A stretch of DNA of 64,000 nucleotides from Euonymus europaeus (GCA_963580455.1 OY756957.1:28116501-28180500), one strand, 5' to 3'; positions 23,616 to 35,369 are shown, numbered from the stretch's first letter. The notes: generated by a model not told the origin, from the letters alone. Numbers and translations: made by a program.

Positions 23616-23996
23616 TTTCTATGGGTGGTTTCAGATGGTCCTGATTGTAACAATTGGATCAAATGGAGCTTGGAGGTATAGTATGTGAAGAACCTTATCT
23701 TGGCCCACTTTGCTTTGTTCTTCTTATATATAACTTTTTCCCTTTCTATGGGTGGTTTCAGATGGTCTTGAATATAACAATTGGATCAAATGGAGCTTGG
23801 AGGTATAGTATATGAAGAACCATGGCTTGGCCCCCTTTGCTTTGTTCTTCTTATATACAACATTTTTCTTTTCTATGGGTGGTTTCAGATGGTCCTGAGT
23901 ATAACAATTGGATCAAATGGAGCTTGGAGGTATAGTATGTGAAGAACTATGACTTGGCGCACTTTGCTTTGTTCTTCTTATATACAACTTTTTTTC
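23616..23996 (+). repeat. Three tandem 127-bp repeats
   Basis: Units start at 23616, 23743 and 23870, each beginning tttctatgggtggtttcaga and containing caattggatcaaatggagct and gctttgttcttctta. The period is exactly 127 bases and the units differ by only a few substitutions, so the expansion is recent. It lies just upstream of the RPA-like exons, where a promoter or 5' leader would be. Confidence 0.92.
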
Positions 23997-24123
23997 CAAG
24001 TTTTAGGAAGAAGGTTTGAGACAGAACTTTGGGGCTTCAGGTTGCTGTAACTCTTCACAGGTATTTACATATTTAGTGCTCATTTGGCTTAAGAAACACT
24101 AAGTTAACTATCTATTCTTTTTC

Positions 24124-26038
24124 AGCATAGACATGTTGCTCATTGATAAGGAGGTTTTGAGTTTCATATATTAGCCTATACAAGTTTTTTCCCTTCCTTG
24201 ATGTTATCCCATTTTTGAATTTCTCCTCTGTAGTTGATTTTACCACTATATGTATTTTGTTTTTCTCTTATCAGGGAACACAGGTACATGGTAAGATTCG
24301 CAAGAGCCACGTAGATTTATTCCGCGAGAAATTGAAAGAGGGGTCTGTATACACAATAAAGAATTTTTTAGTCGTTGACAGTGACACTATCTACAAAACA
24401 ATTGAGGGACAACATTCAATTGTGTTCTTACCAACTACTATCATACGGGAATCCCCTATCAATGTTGGCAGTTCAATTGCTAAGTATAATGACAAATCTC
24501 ATCTAACAGGTTTTTAAGCTTATATAAGAATCCTTTTTTTATTCATTTAAATTTTTTCCCTTATCTTTATCCAACATTAAAACTCTTTCATATGATGATA
24601 TTTTAAAATGCTAACGATATGCAGATATAGTTGGTCTGCTAAACAGTTTGGGAGACGTGGAAAAGAGAAATGTACAAGGAGCTCTGGTTGACATCTTGGA
24701 GTTTTGTGTTGAAATTGAACGGTAATATTTAATATTACATCTAACAATCATCCTCCTCATTTGTTTAAAATTTTTTATTAAATTTTCTTTGTAAATTCAA
24801 AATAATGTAGAGGCTACAACATCAAGACTACACTATGGGCAGAAAAGGCTAAGAATTTTGAAGAGTTTATAGCAGCTTATGCTGATGGCCCAATTGTTAT
24901 TGTAGTGACATCTACTACAGTCAAGAAGCTTTATGGTATGTTTTTTAAATACACTAAATCTTAATCTACAGTATGCTAAATAATAAATAAATGGATCAAT
25001 CTATTTTGCAGGTGAAATATGCCTATCATCAACTGGAGCAACCAAATATTACATAAACTTGGACATCCCAGAAACCAAACAATTCGTCCAAATGTATGTT
25101 ACGATTTACTTAAATTGTTACAAATATACTAAACAAATACCATACATTTTAAATATTTAAAAAAAAATTACGCTCCCCTTTAGCTTGCGAACATTATTTA
25201 ATCTAACCAAATATTGCAGGAGTGGACCCCAATATGTTAACTTCCGTCGATTGGATGGAAATAGTAATTCAATGATGCCCCTGGAACACCAAATGCAAAA
25301 TAATAGGAAAAAGATTGATGAAATCACCATGATGACTCCTAAAAAAGGAAGGGGCAACTATGAGTTAGTAACACTTGTGGCAAAGATCAAAGAGGTTCAA
25401 AACAAATATGGTTGGTACTACCATTCATGTGAAAGTTACAAGAAAAAATTGGAACGCAAGGATAAAATATTTCATTGCAACGGCTGCCAACAGACCCAAA
25501 TATCAGGTTCAATATATAATCTATATCTTCAATTTATTCAATATGTGGTTTATTAAATCTATTGTAATATGACATACATGCTTCTTACAGCTTCAAGGTA
25601 GGATTGATAGTTGAAGATAAGACTGCTGAAACAACCTTGACAATGTTTGAGAGAGAAGTACAACAAATTTTTGGGATATCCGCAAAGCAACTTAGCAGTC
25701 ATTATGGAGCATCGTTACGAGATTTACCACCCCAACTTAATAACCTTCTAGGCCTCAAGTTTATCTTTCAATTGAAAGTAACGGATTATAACTTGGTACA
25801 TGGTAATCAAGATTATACAGTGACTAAGATTTTTGACATGGATACAGAATTGAAGGCCAAAAATCGAGGTGAAGATGGAATTAAAATTGAAGAAGATGCT
25901 CAAGCACCAAAGGAAGACCTGGAGAATTATTTAGCACCTAACACTGCTGATAACAACAACGTCAAAAAGCCACATGATAATGAGAATAACAACATTGGAA
26001 TTGCTGGTGAAAAGAGGAAGAGGAACAATATCAAGTAA
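24124..26038 (+). pseudogene. Replication protein A 70 kDa-like gene (Helitron-borne), 7 exons
   Basis: Splice sites give exons at about 24124-24153, 24275-24509, 24625-24721, 24811-24935, 25012-25093, 25220-25506 and 25591-26038. The first six join in frame: SIDMLLIDKE, GTQVHGKIRKSHVDLF, then DIVGLLNSLGDV, RGYNIKTTLWAEKA, GEICLSSTGATKYYINLD and SGPQYVNFRRLDG. These are the single-stranded-DNA-binding OB folds of RPA1. The C-terminal OB fold follows (YYHSCESYKKKL, then FHCNGC, then FEREVQQIFG). In its zinc ribbon one expected Cys is Tyr (SCESY). The join to exon 7 is out of frame with the splice sites I can see. A KRKR-rich tail ends at 26038. In Helitrons such genes probably assist rolling-circle replication. 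I judge it degenerate. Confidence 0.8.
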
Positions 26039-26598
26039 GAACATTGGTGCTATTGGTGCAAAGAGGAAGAGGAACAATATAATAACTGTATAAGTTTAGA
26101 ATAACTAATTTGTGCTTTTATTAATTTATATGGTCTAGCAGTGGTTTGATGTTTTACACACTAAAACTATATTAGTTAAATCTTTTAAATACAACGTTGC
26201 TATAGACAATCATATAAACATTTTACCCAAAGGATTTTAAGAACAGAAAAACAACAATTTAAATTGAAAAACAACCTTAAAACAAAAAAAAAAACTCAAA
26301 AACCGAATAAATTCAAACAAAGATCTACATAAAAGGAAAAAAAAACTTGAATGCAAAAAGTTATGTATCATTATAGTGTTACTTTTTTATTAACTAAAAA
26401 TAATACAATGCATTTGTAACTGAAAACAAAACCAACAATAAAATACAACATTATGAAATATTAACAAAAATTAATGCACGAACACCGATCAATCAAAATT
26501 ATGTAACATAAAACAAACCAATCAAAATTCTACCTGTAATAAATGACCACCCTATATAAACAAAAGAACTCTATCAAATAGCCAAAAAAAACAACAAA

Positions 26599-26802
26599 AT
26601 GGAGCCATCACAAGCCAACCAATTTGATAAATTACCACAAAACTTGGTTAAAAACATACTCAGCCATTGTTGCCGCAACACTGAAGAAAACCATTGGAAT
26701 CGAGCTCAGATTATCATCATAGGTGAAGCTGAAAATAATTACATGTGTATGCCATGTAACATAGATATAGAGACCTACAAACTCCATCATTGTTTGATAT
26801 AA
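26599..26802 (+). CDS. Short open frame, possibly an F-box-like N-terminus
   Basis: A 67-codon frame begins MEPSQANQFDKLPQNLVKNI. The LPQNLVKNILSHC stretch is loosely like the start of an F-box, but the rest is not. It lies in the 3' part of the Helitron after the RPA-like gene. It may be a captured fragment or chance, and no function can be given. Confidence 0.2.
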   Translation: MEPSQANQFDKLPQNLVKNILSHCCRNTEENHWNRAQIIIIGEAENNYMCMPCNIDIETYKLHHCLI

Positions 26803-27493
26803 TTTAAAAATTAGCTACCATTATTGAATATTAAGCTAAAATCAAATAAATGTGACTTAAAGAAATATTTTATATTTGCTGATAATTATAATAGTTATAC
26901 AATAACTAACCAGTCTACAAATGACCAGTAAATGCTAAATAATTCATATACCCTATCAAAACACACACAACCCCATAACATAACGAAACTAATAAAACTA
27001 ATCAACCTATTAACAAATAAAATCTCAGATGAAATATATTTTTAAAAAAACAATAAATTAAAAAGTTAAATTATGGTATTGAACAACTGAATACATACAT
27101 TTTAAAAATATAACGTAAAAAAAATTCCTATCTATTATTTATTTAACTATCCTACCTATCAATGTTGCCTTGCCGACCGATTATTTTTCATTAAATTAGG
27201 CAAAAAAAATTGGTATTTGCATTTCTTGCCACCTTCTCTTAGTCACACTGACTATCATGATGTAATCACACCATTATTGCTCACAATGAAAATTAATTGG
27301 ATCATAACTTAAAATTCATTCACATTCTTTTTCCTTTTATGCGGTTACCACCAAATAGCTTACCATAATATCAATCAAAAACACCTTTAAAACATCTTCT
27401 AAAAATATGCGTCCCACTAATCAAATACAAAATTTACATTTTTTTTTTGATGTTATGCAGAACAACCCGTGCGAAGCACGGGCATGCACCTAG

Positions 27494-27887
27494 TGGTTTC
27501 AAATTTTACAGTAATTTTGAGTTTATTATTCTTTAATTTTGGTGTTGCATCATCTTTCGTATTTGTGGTGTGTTGAAATCCACCTTGCTTGATGGCAAGA
27601 GTGCCTGTTATGAGCCCCCATTTATTGCACCCAACTCAGATTGGGTAATTGAAATATAAAAAATAAAAAATGAAAAACTCACAATGCGTCCTACACCTTC
27701 AAATTCGTATGGATTAAGTGCAATTAGAATCACATTTGTCGCATGATCATACCTTTTTAACTGCCTCGGTCATGTAATGGTGTATTATCATTATTTATTC
27801 AGGAAAAAACAAAACTACGAGGACTCCACCCAGATTACTTGCTAGCGCCTACTCTTTCCTCTTCGCACAGTTGAACTGAAGCAGATC
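27494..27887. repeat. RFL 5' flank, second type
   Basis: This continues the RNase H flank after the Helitron (tggtttcaaattttacag onward) and matches 12604-13002 and 60866-61231. The leader begins at 27821. Confidence 0.88.
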
Positions 27888-28037
27888 ATGATGCCGAGAA
27901 GAAGAGCTTCTATGTTTGCGACCATGTCTGCTTCTCGTCTTCTTCTCCTTCAAGGTATGGCTTCTCTGAATTGCTCCTCCTCACTTCCTACTTCTCTCAG
28001 ATCGGCCTCTGTTGAGAAATTGATGAGAAACACATGA
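27888..28037 (+). pseudogene. RFL-PPR 5' stub (49 codons)
   Basis: The long-form RFL presequence (MASLNCSSSLPTSLRSAS) is intact up to about 28010. It then joins directly to sequence that elsewhere lies 1.4 kb downstream of a complete gene (compare 42880). The frame ends VEKLMRNT and a stop at 28035-28037. The PPR body and proximal 3' flank were deleted in one step. The leader is intact, so the stub may be transcribed. Confidence 0.88.
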
Positions 28038-28904
28038 TATTTAGAAATGCTAATAGCGCATAAAGAGAAAAATATATAATTTTGTATAACAAAGATGAAA
28101 TTGAATTGAAAAATGTGAAATTTGGAGGGTGTTTGTAAGACCATGCCCAGACATGCGGGTCACACCCAAGACAAGCTACCGCCTACACTTGACGAGGCAT
28201 TGGTGTGGATGTCTATTGGTGATTAGGGATAATGTCCTGTGTTTTTTGTTGTTTGTTTATTGTAATGTGTGCTTAGGTTGTGATCTTTGTGCTGCAAAAA
28301 TTGATCAAATGATTAGGGTGGTGTATTTAAGAGCAAACCAGTTGATAATCTGCCTCTGCCTTGCTCAGTATATGAGTGGTTTTTTATTTTCCTTCATCTT
28401 ATTTGGAAACCAGTTGATACACTACAATGATATCTAAAAGCTTAATTATGTTGTGTCATTTGTAGCTTCGCATTAATATATTTTCATTTTCAAATGAATC
28501 ATAGGCTCATTATTTAATTTTATGTCTTTGCAAATTGAATCTCCCAATATGTTGTACATAGTATATTCATTTCTTCTCCAAATGTGAACAATGACCACTT
28601 TCATGCCTCCGCCACCTGCAGCAACATTTCTTGATGACAATATTATTGCAGTTAGCATGGATGTCCATGTGGATGACGTATGAGCGATTCATGTGTGCAT
28701 AGTTTAAGAACCAACTCTCTGTATGGCGCAACACAAATGTCATAGTGTAATGGTACATGCATTTAGAACTATTTATGTATATCAGATATATAAATCATCC
28801 CTCTTACTTGAAGACATTATGCATATCTAAAAAATTCACATGATCCATCATTCCATGTGACAAAAAGATGTGATCCCGGCGCAACGCGCGGGAAAAATAT
28901 CTAG
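28011..28904 (+). mobile_element. RFL distal 3' flank plus Helitron-like 3' end
   Basis: This is collinear with 42880-43771. The right end shows a GC hairpin (CCCGGCGCAACGCGCGGG, 28875-28892), then AAAAATAT and CTAG at 28901-28904 before a T, the layout of a Helitron 3' terminus. Sequence after it (ttagaaataaaattcgac) continues as at 38351, where no such element is present. I could not locate the 5' terminus. The interior has no recognisable gene. Confidence 0.55.
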
Positions 28905-29123
28905 TTAGAAATAAAATTCGACAAAACAAACCATTATTAATCAGAGTCTGTGAAGATTGACCATGAAAGCCAAACTAGATTAGTTATGCAATGAGACTTG
29001 TGTGATTCAAGTTACTTCTGTAATTCTGCAAGCAAGAAAAATGAGATTCAAAGGAAACAGAGGAAAATCTAACATCATAGAGACACGGCTGATGTAGAAT
29101 ACTATATATAGGTTTTTTATTGT

Positions 29124-30948
29124 ATACAGAACTTCTCACATGTGCTTCAGCTCAAATAAGGCTGTTTAAGACTGAAATCATCCTAGTCGTTCATTTTTAA
29201 TCACCCAGATTTGACGCTCCTCTTTCCTTTTCGTATTTAGGCTTCTGTCAAACAAGCACCTCACGTTTTCCCCTATCGCTCCTCGTCATCTCTTTGTCTC
29301 TCCTCTAGATCTTCTCTGTCACTATCCTAATCTCGTTCCTTATCTCTCAATCTCTCCTCGAGCTCCCACATCGATATATGTCTCCTCTGTCACATATATT
29401 GATTTCCATCTCCAAGCTAGGTCTCGAATTGGTATCACGTCAAAGCTGGGTCTCCAAGTTGCATCACCGTCGAAACTAGGTCTCCAACTCACATCACCAT
29501 CGAAATTGATTGAAAGCCATCGATTTCCAACTAGAAGCCGCAGTCAAAGTCATCTCGAAGGGTGCTATTGAGATCGATTTTGGAATTTTTTGGGTTAGTT
29601 TGTGTTGTTGAGTATGATTTGGGAATTTTTTGGGTTAAATTGTGCTGTTGAGTTGAATTTTCTGGGTTCATTTGAGTTGAACTTTTTTAGTTGATTTTTA
29701 GTGTTGGATTGTTCTCAGAGTGCTGGAATTTTTTTGGATTGATTTGGATAGGATTTTTGTGGGTTGATTTGAGTTTGATTTAGTTGAGATGATTAATATT
29801 GGATGGTTCTTCATGTATTTCAATTTATTTGGGCACATTTAAGTGTTCATGTATTTGATTGTTTGTCTCATCGTTCAAGTGTAGAGGGATGATTGATTCT
29901 AAGCTTGCAAAGCCAATACACCACAATTGAATGACACAGAAAGCAAAGCTTGGAAGTTCATTCATCAGTTTTACAGCCAAAGAAGTTCCAATGAAGTTCT
30001 CTTACCTGCATAATTTGGTTTCTTCTCAAAATCGAAGCTGTATATTCTTTACATTTCAAATTGAATCAATTTGCTGTTGGTGCACTTTTATCCAAGACTA
30101 CTACAACATATGGATGTGGAGGCCTATTGCAAAATCTAGCACAAAAGACTAATCTGAAACACTTGACCATCTTCAAACTAGAAAGTGCAGTAACAGAACC
30201 AAATATTTGGTTAAATTCATGTCCAATAAAAAGCTCCACAGTAATTAAGGTTCCCCTTTAGAACGTCAAAAAATGCGGGACATAAATCTCAGTCAGTACA
30301 TCACCACTACGCATAATACATCACCCTGTTTGCTTGCCGGGAAATCTTCACATAAAAATCTAAAACAAACAGTTGAAATAAAGACTTTCATTTAACCATT
30401 TATTGTCAATCAATATAAAACAAACAGTGTAATGAAAGAATTTCATTTAACCATTTCTGGTACATTTTCCATGATAGTGAGCAAATTACATCAAACACAA
30501 AGATAACATATAAACATAGCCTCAACCAACCTCACGACCTAGCCAATTTTGCCCATGGATACAACCTAATCAATACAAAAATTCATTAAGAAAGCAATAA
30601 TGTGGCCAACAATAGTACCTCTCTGGACATCAAGAAACCAATGATCTGGGCTGCGATGGAGCTTCGAGATGGAGCTCGAAATGTCGCGATAAGGCTTTGG
30701 GATGGAGATTTTCTATGAAGAAAGGAGAGATGAGGTGAGTTTCAAAGAGATGAGAGGCGCGAACGGTGACGTCCAGAAGAGAGTCGAACCAGTTGGAGAG
30801 AGAGAGATGGAGTTTTTTTTTTTATTTTGATGGAAGCCTAAACACGAAAAGGAAAGAGGAGCGTCAGATCTCAATGATTAAAAATGGAAGGCTAGGATGA
30901 TTTCAGCGTAAACAACCCTATTTGAGCTGAAGCCCATGTGAGAATCCC
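29124..30948. mobile_element. TIR DNA transposon, probably MULE (non-autonomous)
   Basis: The inverted ends are about 110 bases long. The left contains TTCTCACATGTGCTTCAGCT and AATCATCCTAG, and the right carries the same in reverse complement (TTCTCACATGGGCTTCAGCT). Both run on to GACGCTCCTCTTTCCTTTTC. The host repeat TTTATTGT at 29116-29123 and 30949-30956 looks like the target duplication. The corresponding host site is uninterrupted near 43985. No transposase is visible. The interior is TC-rich near the left end and otherwise unrecognised. Confidence 0.8.
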
Positions 30949-31697
30949 TTTATTGTTTTCTGTTTATGCAAAATGCTTAAATTTGTCAATTAAATGAAAA
31001 AGAAAAAGCATTTTAGACAATATTTATGCTAATATTTTAAAGCATATAAGCTCTTTTGCTAATGTTTTGTCGAACGAAACTTTTAAAGAGAAGTTTTGAA
31101 ACACGATCCTAAATGTTGGTTAAATGGATATCTAAAATGGAAAAAAATCAATTGAGTTTTTAAGTGCTCTTATTGGGTACTGAGAAGGTTGTCCCAAATC
31201 TTTTTATTATAAAAAAGAATGTATATTATTCTCACCCTCTTTCTCTTCCCTTTTATCTCCCCATTTTTCTTTTGTTTTAATATATTAAAATGTTGGATTT
31301 GGTGTTAAAATAAAAGAATGTTGTTGGAGGGATCCCATTTTTGATAAATTTAAACCCACTAAATTAAGTTTCTCTATAATTTTTTTTCTATTTTAATTAA
31401 AAAATTAAATAAATTTCTTTTAATTAAATAAATAAATAAATTTTTTTAATTTTTAAAATGATATAAATTTAAAATTAAACATAATTGGAGAAAAATATGT
31501 TTTGGCCAACTTCTTTCTAATTTCTTGAATCTCTAAAATTAATGCTGAGAACAAAAAACTCACAAGTATCATGTGATCAAACCGTTCTCAGTGCCTCGGT
31601 CGCGTAAATTGGAAAAAGCAAAACTACCAGGACTCCACCCAGATTTACTTGCCAGCGCCTACACTTTCCTCTTCGCACAATTGAACAGAAGCAGATC
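30949..31697. repeat. RFL 5' flank of gene C, third type (compare 38351-39647 and 43772-44481)
   Basis: AT-rich flank collinear with the 5' flank of gene D: ctgtttatgcaaaatgctta, then atttctccatttttcttttg-like tracts, then cccattttt gataaatttaaacccac. The leader begins at 31630. No other gene. Confidence 0.85.
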
Positions 31698-33419
31698 ATG
31701 ATGCCGAGAAGAAGAGCTTCTGTTTTAGCTACAATGTCTGCTTCTCGTCTTCTTCTTCTTCAAGGTATGGCTTCTCTCAATTGCTCCTCCTCACTTCCTA
31801 CTTCTCTCAGATCGGCCTCTTTTCATACCTCCAAATCGTCAATAAATAACCGCAAATTCGAATTCAATGGCATCGATGATGCTGTTGAATGCTTTAATCG
31901 GATGGTTCACATGCAACCTTCACCTTCTTTATTCGAATTTAATCGATTGTTTGGTTCAATCGTCAAAATGGGGCACTATTCTACCGTGATTTCACTGGCT
32001 AATTCTATGGAGCGGTTTGGTATCAAGCATGATATCTATACTTTTAATAGATTGATGAACTGCCTTTGTTGTTTGAGGAGCGTGAATTTTGGATTTTCTT
32101 TGCTGGGTAAAATCCTGAAACTTGGTCTCCAACCTGGTATTGTAACATTCAACACCATCATCAAGGGATTGTGTGCTGTGGGTAAAGTTCCAGATGCTGT
32201 GACATTTTTTGATAAGATGGTGGATAATGGTTATCAACCCGATGTAGTCACTTACACCACAATCATAAATTGTTTCGGTAAATTAGGTAACACTCACGTC
32301 GCAGTCCACTTACTCAACAAAATGACAAATAGAGGTTGTAAACCAGATGTGGTGGCATATAGTACGGTCATTGACGGCCTATGCAAGGACATGCAATTTG
32401 ACAGCGCTTTCAATCTGTATTTGGAAATGATGGTTCAAGGTGTTACACCAAACGTCTTCACTTATAACTCTTTGATTCAAGGTGCATGCAATTCAGGCCA
32501 ATGGAATAAAACGATAAGATTATTGAATGAAATGACTGCAAGGAATATAACACCTAATATTTTCATTTTTACTACTCTGGTTGATACCTTCTGTAAAGAA
32601 GGGAAGATATCCGAGGCTGAATGTGCACTTGAGAAGATGATTGAGGTCGGAGTGGACCCCGATGTGGTCACGTATGGTGCATTGATGGATGGATATTGTC
32701 TAGTAGGCCACATTGATAAGGCATTGAAACTGTTTGGTTTGATTGCGGAAAAGGGTTTTCAACTTAATGTTATTTGTTACAACACATTAATCAATGGATT
32801 TTGTAAGAGTAAACGTATAGAAAAAGCAATGGAACTTCTTAGTGATATGACTTCCAAAGGGATATCTGCTGACGCTATTACATTCAGTACCCTTATAAGT
32901 GGATTGTGCAATGCAGGCAGAGTTCAAGCTGCAAAAGATCTTCTTAAGGAGATGTGTTCACGCGGTCATACTCCTAACTTGATAACTTACTCGACTCTTT
33001 TACATGGTTTGTGCAAGCATGGGCGCCTTGATGAGGCATTGGCTTTGTTTAAAGCAATACAAGAGAGTGGGTTGAAACTTGATATTATAACTTATAACAT
33101 CATCATTGATGGTTTAAGTAAGGGGGGGAAGCTTAATATTGCAAGGGATCTGTTTTACAATTTGTCTGTCAAGGGCCTAACTCCTGATTTAAAGACGTAT
33201 AATATCTTTGTCAACGGCCTCTGTAAAGAAGGGAACTTAGGTGAAGCATATGAGCTCCTTAGGGAAATGGAAGGTACCGATTGCTCTCCAGATGACCGTA
33301 CTTACAGTACGATCATTCGAGGATTATTACGAAACAACAACACTTCTTTGGCGGTGCAACTTCTTCGGAAATGCGTGATAAGGGATTCTCTGCAGATGCA
33401 TCTACTGCAGAGATGGTAG
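31698..33419 (+). CDS. RFL-type PPR protein C (C-terminal frameshift, 573 aa)
   Basis: This is a single-exon RFL gene with the long presequence and 14 PPR motifs. Near 33366 one A is missing (cttcttcggaaatg instead of cttcttcaggaaatg). Translation therefore leaves the family frame inside motif 14 and ends RKCVIRDSLQMHLLQRW. The normal tail is still present in another frame to 33490. Position 5/35 residues suggest U?UGACG?UAGUUG. Motif 2 is followed by Gly at position 35 and motif 8 has Gly at position 5, neither of which the code covers. The loss is small, so function is possible but uncertain. Confidence 0.9.
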   Translation: MMPRRRASVLATMSASRLLLLQGMASLNCSSSLPTSLRSASFHTSKSSINNRKFEFNGIDDAVECFNRMVHMQPSPSLFEFNRLFGSIVKMGHYSTVISLANSMERFGIKHDIYTFNRLMNCLCCLRSVNFGFSLLGKILKLGLQPGIVTFNTIIKGLCAVGKVPDAVTFFDKMVDNGYQPDVVTYTTIINCFGKLGNTHVAVHLLNKMTNRGCKPDVVAYSTVIDGLCKDMQFDSAFNLYLEMMVQGVTPNVFTYNSLIQGACNSGQWNKTIRLLNEMTARNITPNIFIFTTLVDTFCKEGKISEAECALEKMIEVGVDPDVVTYGALMDGYCLVGHIDKALKLFGLIAEKGFQLNVICYNTLINGFCKSKRIEKAMELLSDMTSKGISADAITFSTLISGLCNAGRVQAAKDLLKEMCSRGHTPNLITYSTLLHGLCKHGRLDEALALFKAIQESGLKLDIITYNIIIDGLSKGGKLNIARDLFYNLSVKGLTPDLKTYNIFVNGLCKEGNLGEAYELLREMEGTDCSPDDRTYSTIIRGLLRNNNTSLAVQLLRKCVIRDSLQMHLLQRW

Positions 33420-33490
33420 TTGATTTGTTATCTAACGATGCATATAACAAATCAGTTTCCAACGAACTTCGTGTGCTACTGTTAACTTGA
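33420..33490 (+). pseudogene. Out-of-frame C-terminal tail of gene C
   Basis: The family tail (SVSNELRVLLLT and stop at 33488-33490) is readable in the frame displaced by the 1-base deletion. Confidence 0.88.
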
Positions 33491-35330
33491 TATTTAATTC
33501 ATGGATGAAAGTGTAGGTGTTTGGAATATGTCCTGAATGAAAATTGTTTACTCTGAGTGATAATTTTAGATGGAGTTTTAGGTCTTTGATGTGCTGATGT
33601 TCTTTGTTTATTCATGATTATTGACCTTGAGAAGTGTCCTTGGTTTAGTTAAATGGAATTCTTGAACACTGTTTATAAATTATAATGTTTTGATTTTTAC
33701 AATTTGGCATATCTCATATCTTGGTTAGGAATAGGCCTGAAACTGTTTCACTTATCCTTCACATTTATTAAACCTACGATGATGCTTTGAAATCAAGTGT
33801 TCTTCATCCTAAACAAAAATGTTACTAGGCTTGCTGACTGTGTTGTCATTGGCCTGATGTTGTCTTGATCGCGTAACAAACCAATAGGTATCTCAACTTC
33901 CACCTTTTTCGTGGGTTGAAGTCAATGGATGAATTTGAGGATGAGCACTGAAGTTGCAAGTGATGTAATTTTTCATGATGAGTTTCTCAAACAGGCAGCT
34001 TGGATACTATTCATAAAATGTGGTTGTTAAAAGTGTTGTGGTGAGGAGGTTAAAAAAAGGGGGTTAAATAGAGTTTATGTATATATGTTCTTATTATAAC
34101 TTTGTCATTTAAAGTTTCTTTAAGTAATCTCTTAACATTTAATCCACCTTAAAAGGGGGTGCATTCTTGGTTAGAGTTGTTTCAGCATTACATTGCTGAA
34201 AGCCTGAAACTCACCTAGTGCTCAGGGGTGAATCTACCCTTGTGGAAGAGCCCCCCAAAAAAAAAAAATCATAAAAAGAACTAGTTTATATATATAATTA
34301 TATTTAGTCTAAGAGTTTACCACTCAAGCGAAAGCCCCCTCAAAAGTTAAAACTAAACACGTTCTATTGCGTTGGTTTAAAACAGTAGGCATATTCATAA
34401 TATTGGTTTACTCGATTCTGTTGAAAGCTTGTCTCGTTATTGCTCATCCTTTATGTCTATTTAGCTTCCTTGGATCTCAATAGCTCTTCACTTCTTTTTG
34501 AAAGAATTGTTATGTTTAAAAATAACAAATCAATATTCTGATCTAACATATTTGCAACTGCTACTAGTTGTGACAATTTTCTAACTTGTTTTTCTGCCCC
34601 TTCGAACCCTCGATTATCTCTGGAGGCAATGTGTTTTGAGTTTTGTTTTTCATATTTATGTCTAATGACAGCGGTTCAAGTCATTACTGTCAGCTGGATA
34701 TTTTCTGGGATGGATTGTTTATGATAAAGCTTAATATAAGCAGATCTCTGAATTTTATATAGTACGGCTTTCAAGTTTTTGTGCGATGCCTGCTTTTGCT
34801 AGTGTTGAGTTGAAATGTCCAATTCGGAGAAGTGATGTTTGTGTGGCCATCCACACTATATTCATGCATCAAATGTATATATGTAGACACATGTGCATTC
34901 ATTCGACTCGTGAGTTTACAATAACTGGCCATATATATATATATACTGGTGGACAATTTTTCACTTGGCATTATGAGGATTTTTCTTTCTTTCTTTCTCT
35001 CTTTTATGCAGTGTGGATTTGCTTAAATCGTTATCTAGGTGCGAGTGCGACCCATGTCTGCCTGCTTAAATTCATGTCTGTAGGCTGTAGCAAATGGCTG
35101 CTTTGCTTGTTGATTTTTTCAAGAGCGATCAAGTCTAGTCCTTGGCATGTTTGTCTGTGTTATTGACAGTTTCAACACCACTAATTTCATGACGCTATAT
35201 TTACACAGTTGAAAGACGAATACCTTACTTTGGTACAACAGTTCTTTATATATATTTTCTGAACATTAACTTTATTTATATAATCAAGAATTTAATGTGC
35301 ATTTGATGCTGACTGTAGGGAAAACTCAAA
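33491..35330. repeat. 3' flank of gene C, mixed RFL type 1 and type 2 flank
   Basis: The start resembles the flanks of B and D (cttggttaggaataggcctgaaactg near 33720). The distal part (34950-35330) resembles the flank of A and F (ttcacttggcattatga, cgacccatgtctgcctg). The part between holds nothing I can name. A patch near 34220-34260 (ctcaggggtgaatctaccct, then cccccc and poly-A) is reminiscent of a hAT end but has no visible partner. Confidence 0.65.
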
Positions 35331-35369
35331 CGGAAATGCTAAATATACATAAAGATTTGTGTACATAAT

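Larger units (their letters stand above)
22462..27493 (+). mobile_element. Helitron with RPA70-like gene, complete ends
   Basis: The left end is TCAATACC at 22462, after a host A. The right end is CTAG at 27490-27493, before a host T. A perfect 7-bp hairpin (CCCGTGC, loop GAA, GCACGGG; 27466-27482) lies 7 bases before the CTAG. The related flanks at 12580-12610 and 60850-60880 have the uninterrupted site (agaaacaataatggtttc), which fits insertion between A and T without target duplication. The element is 5032 bp. It carries a degenerate replication protein A-like gene, as many plant Helitrons do, but I see no Rep/helicase, so it is non-autonomous. 26810-27460 is AT-rich without recognisable content. 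Confidence 0.92.

Noticed and set aside
34786..35166. 126-codon frame in the 3' flank of gene C
   Set aside because: It crosses a TATATA tract and flank sequence that is not open in the sister flanks at 15130 and 63370.
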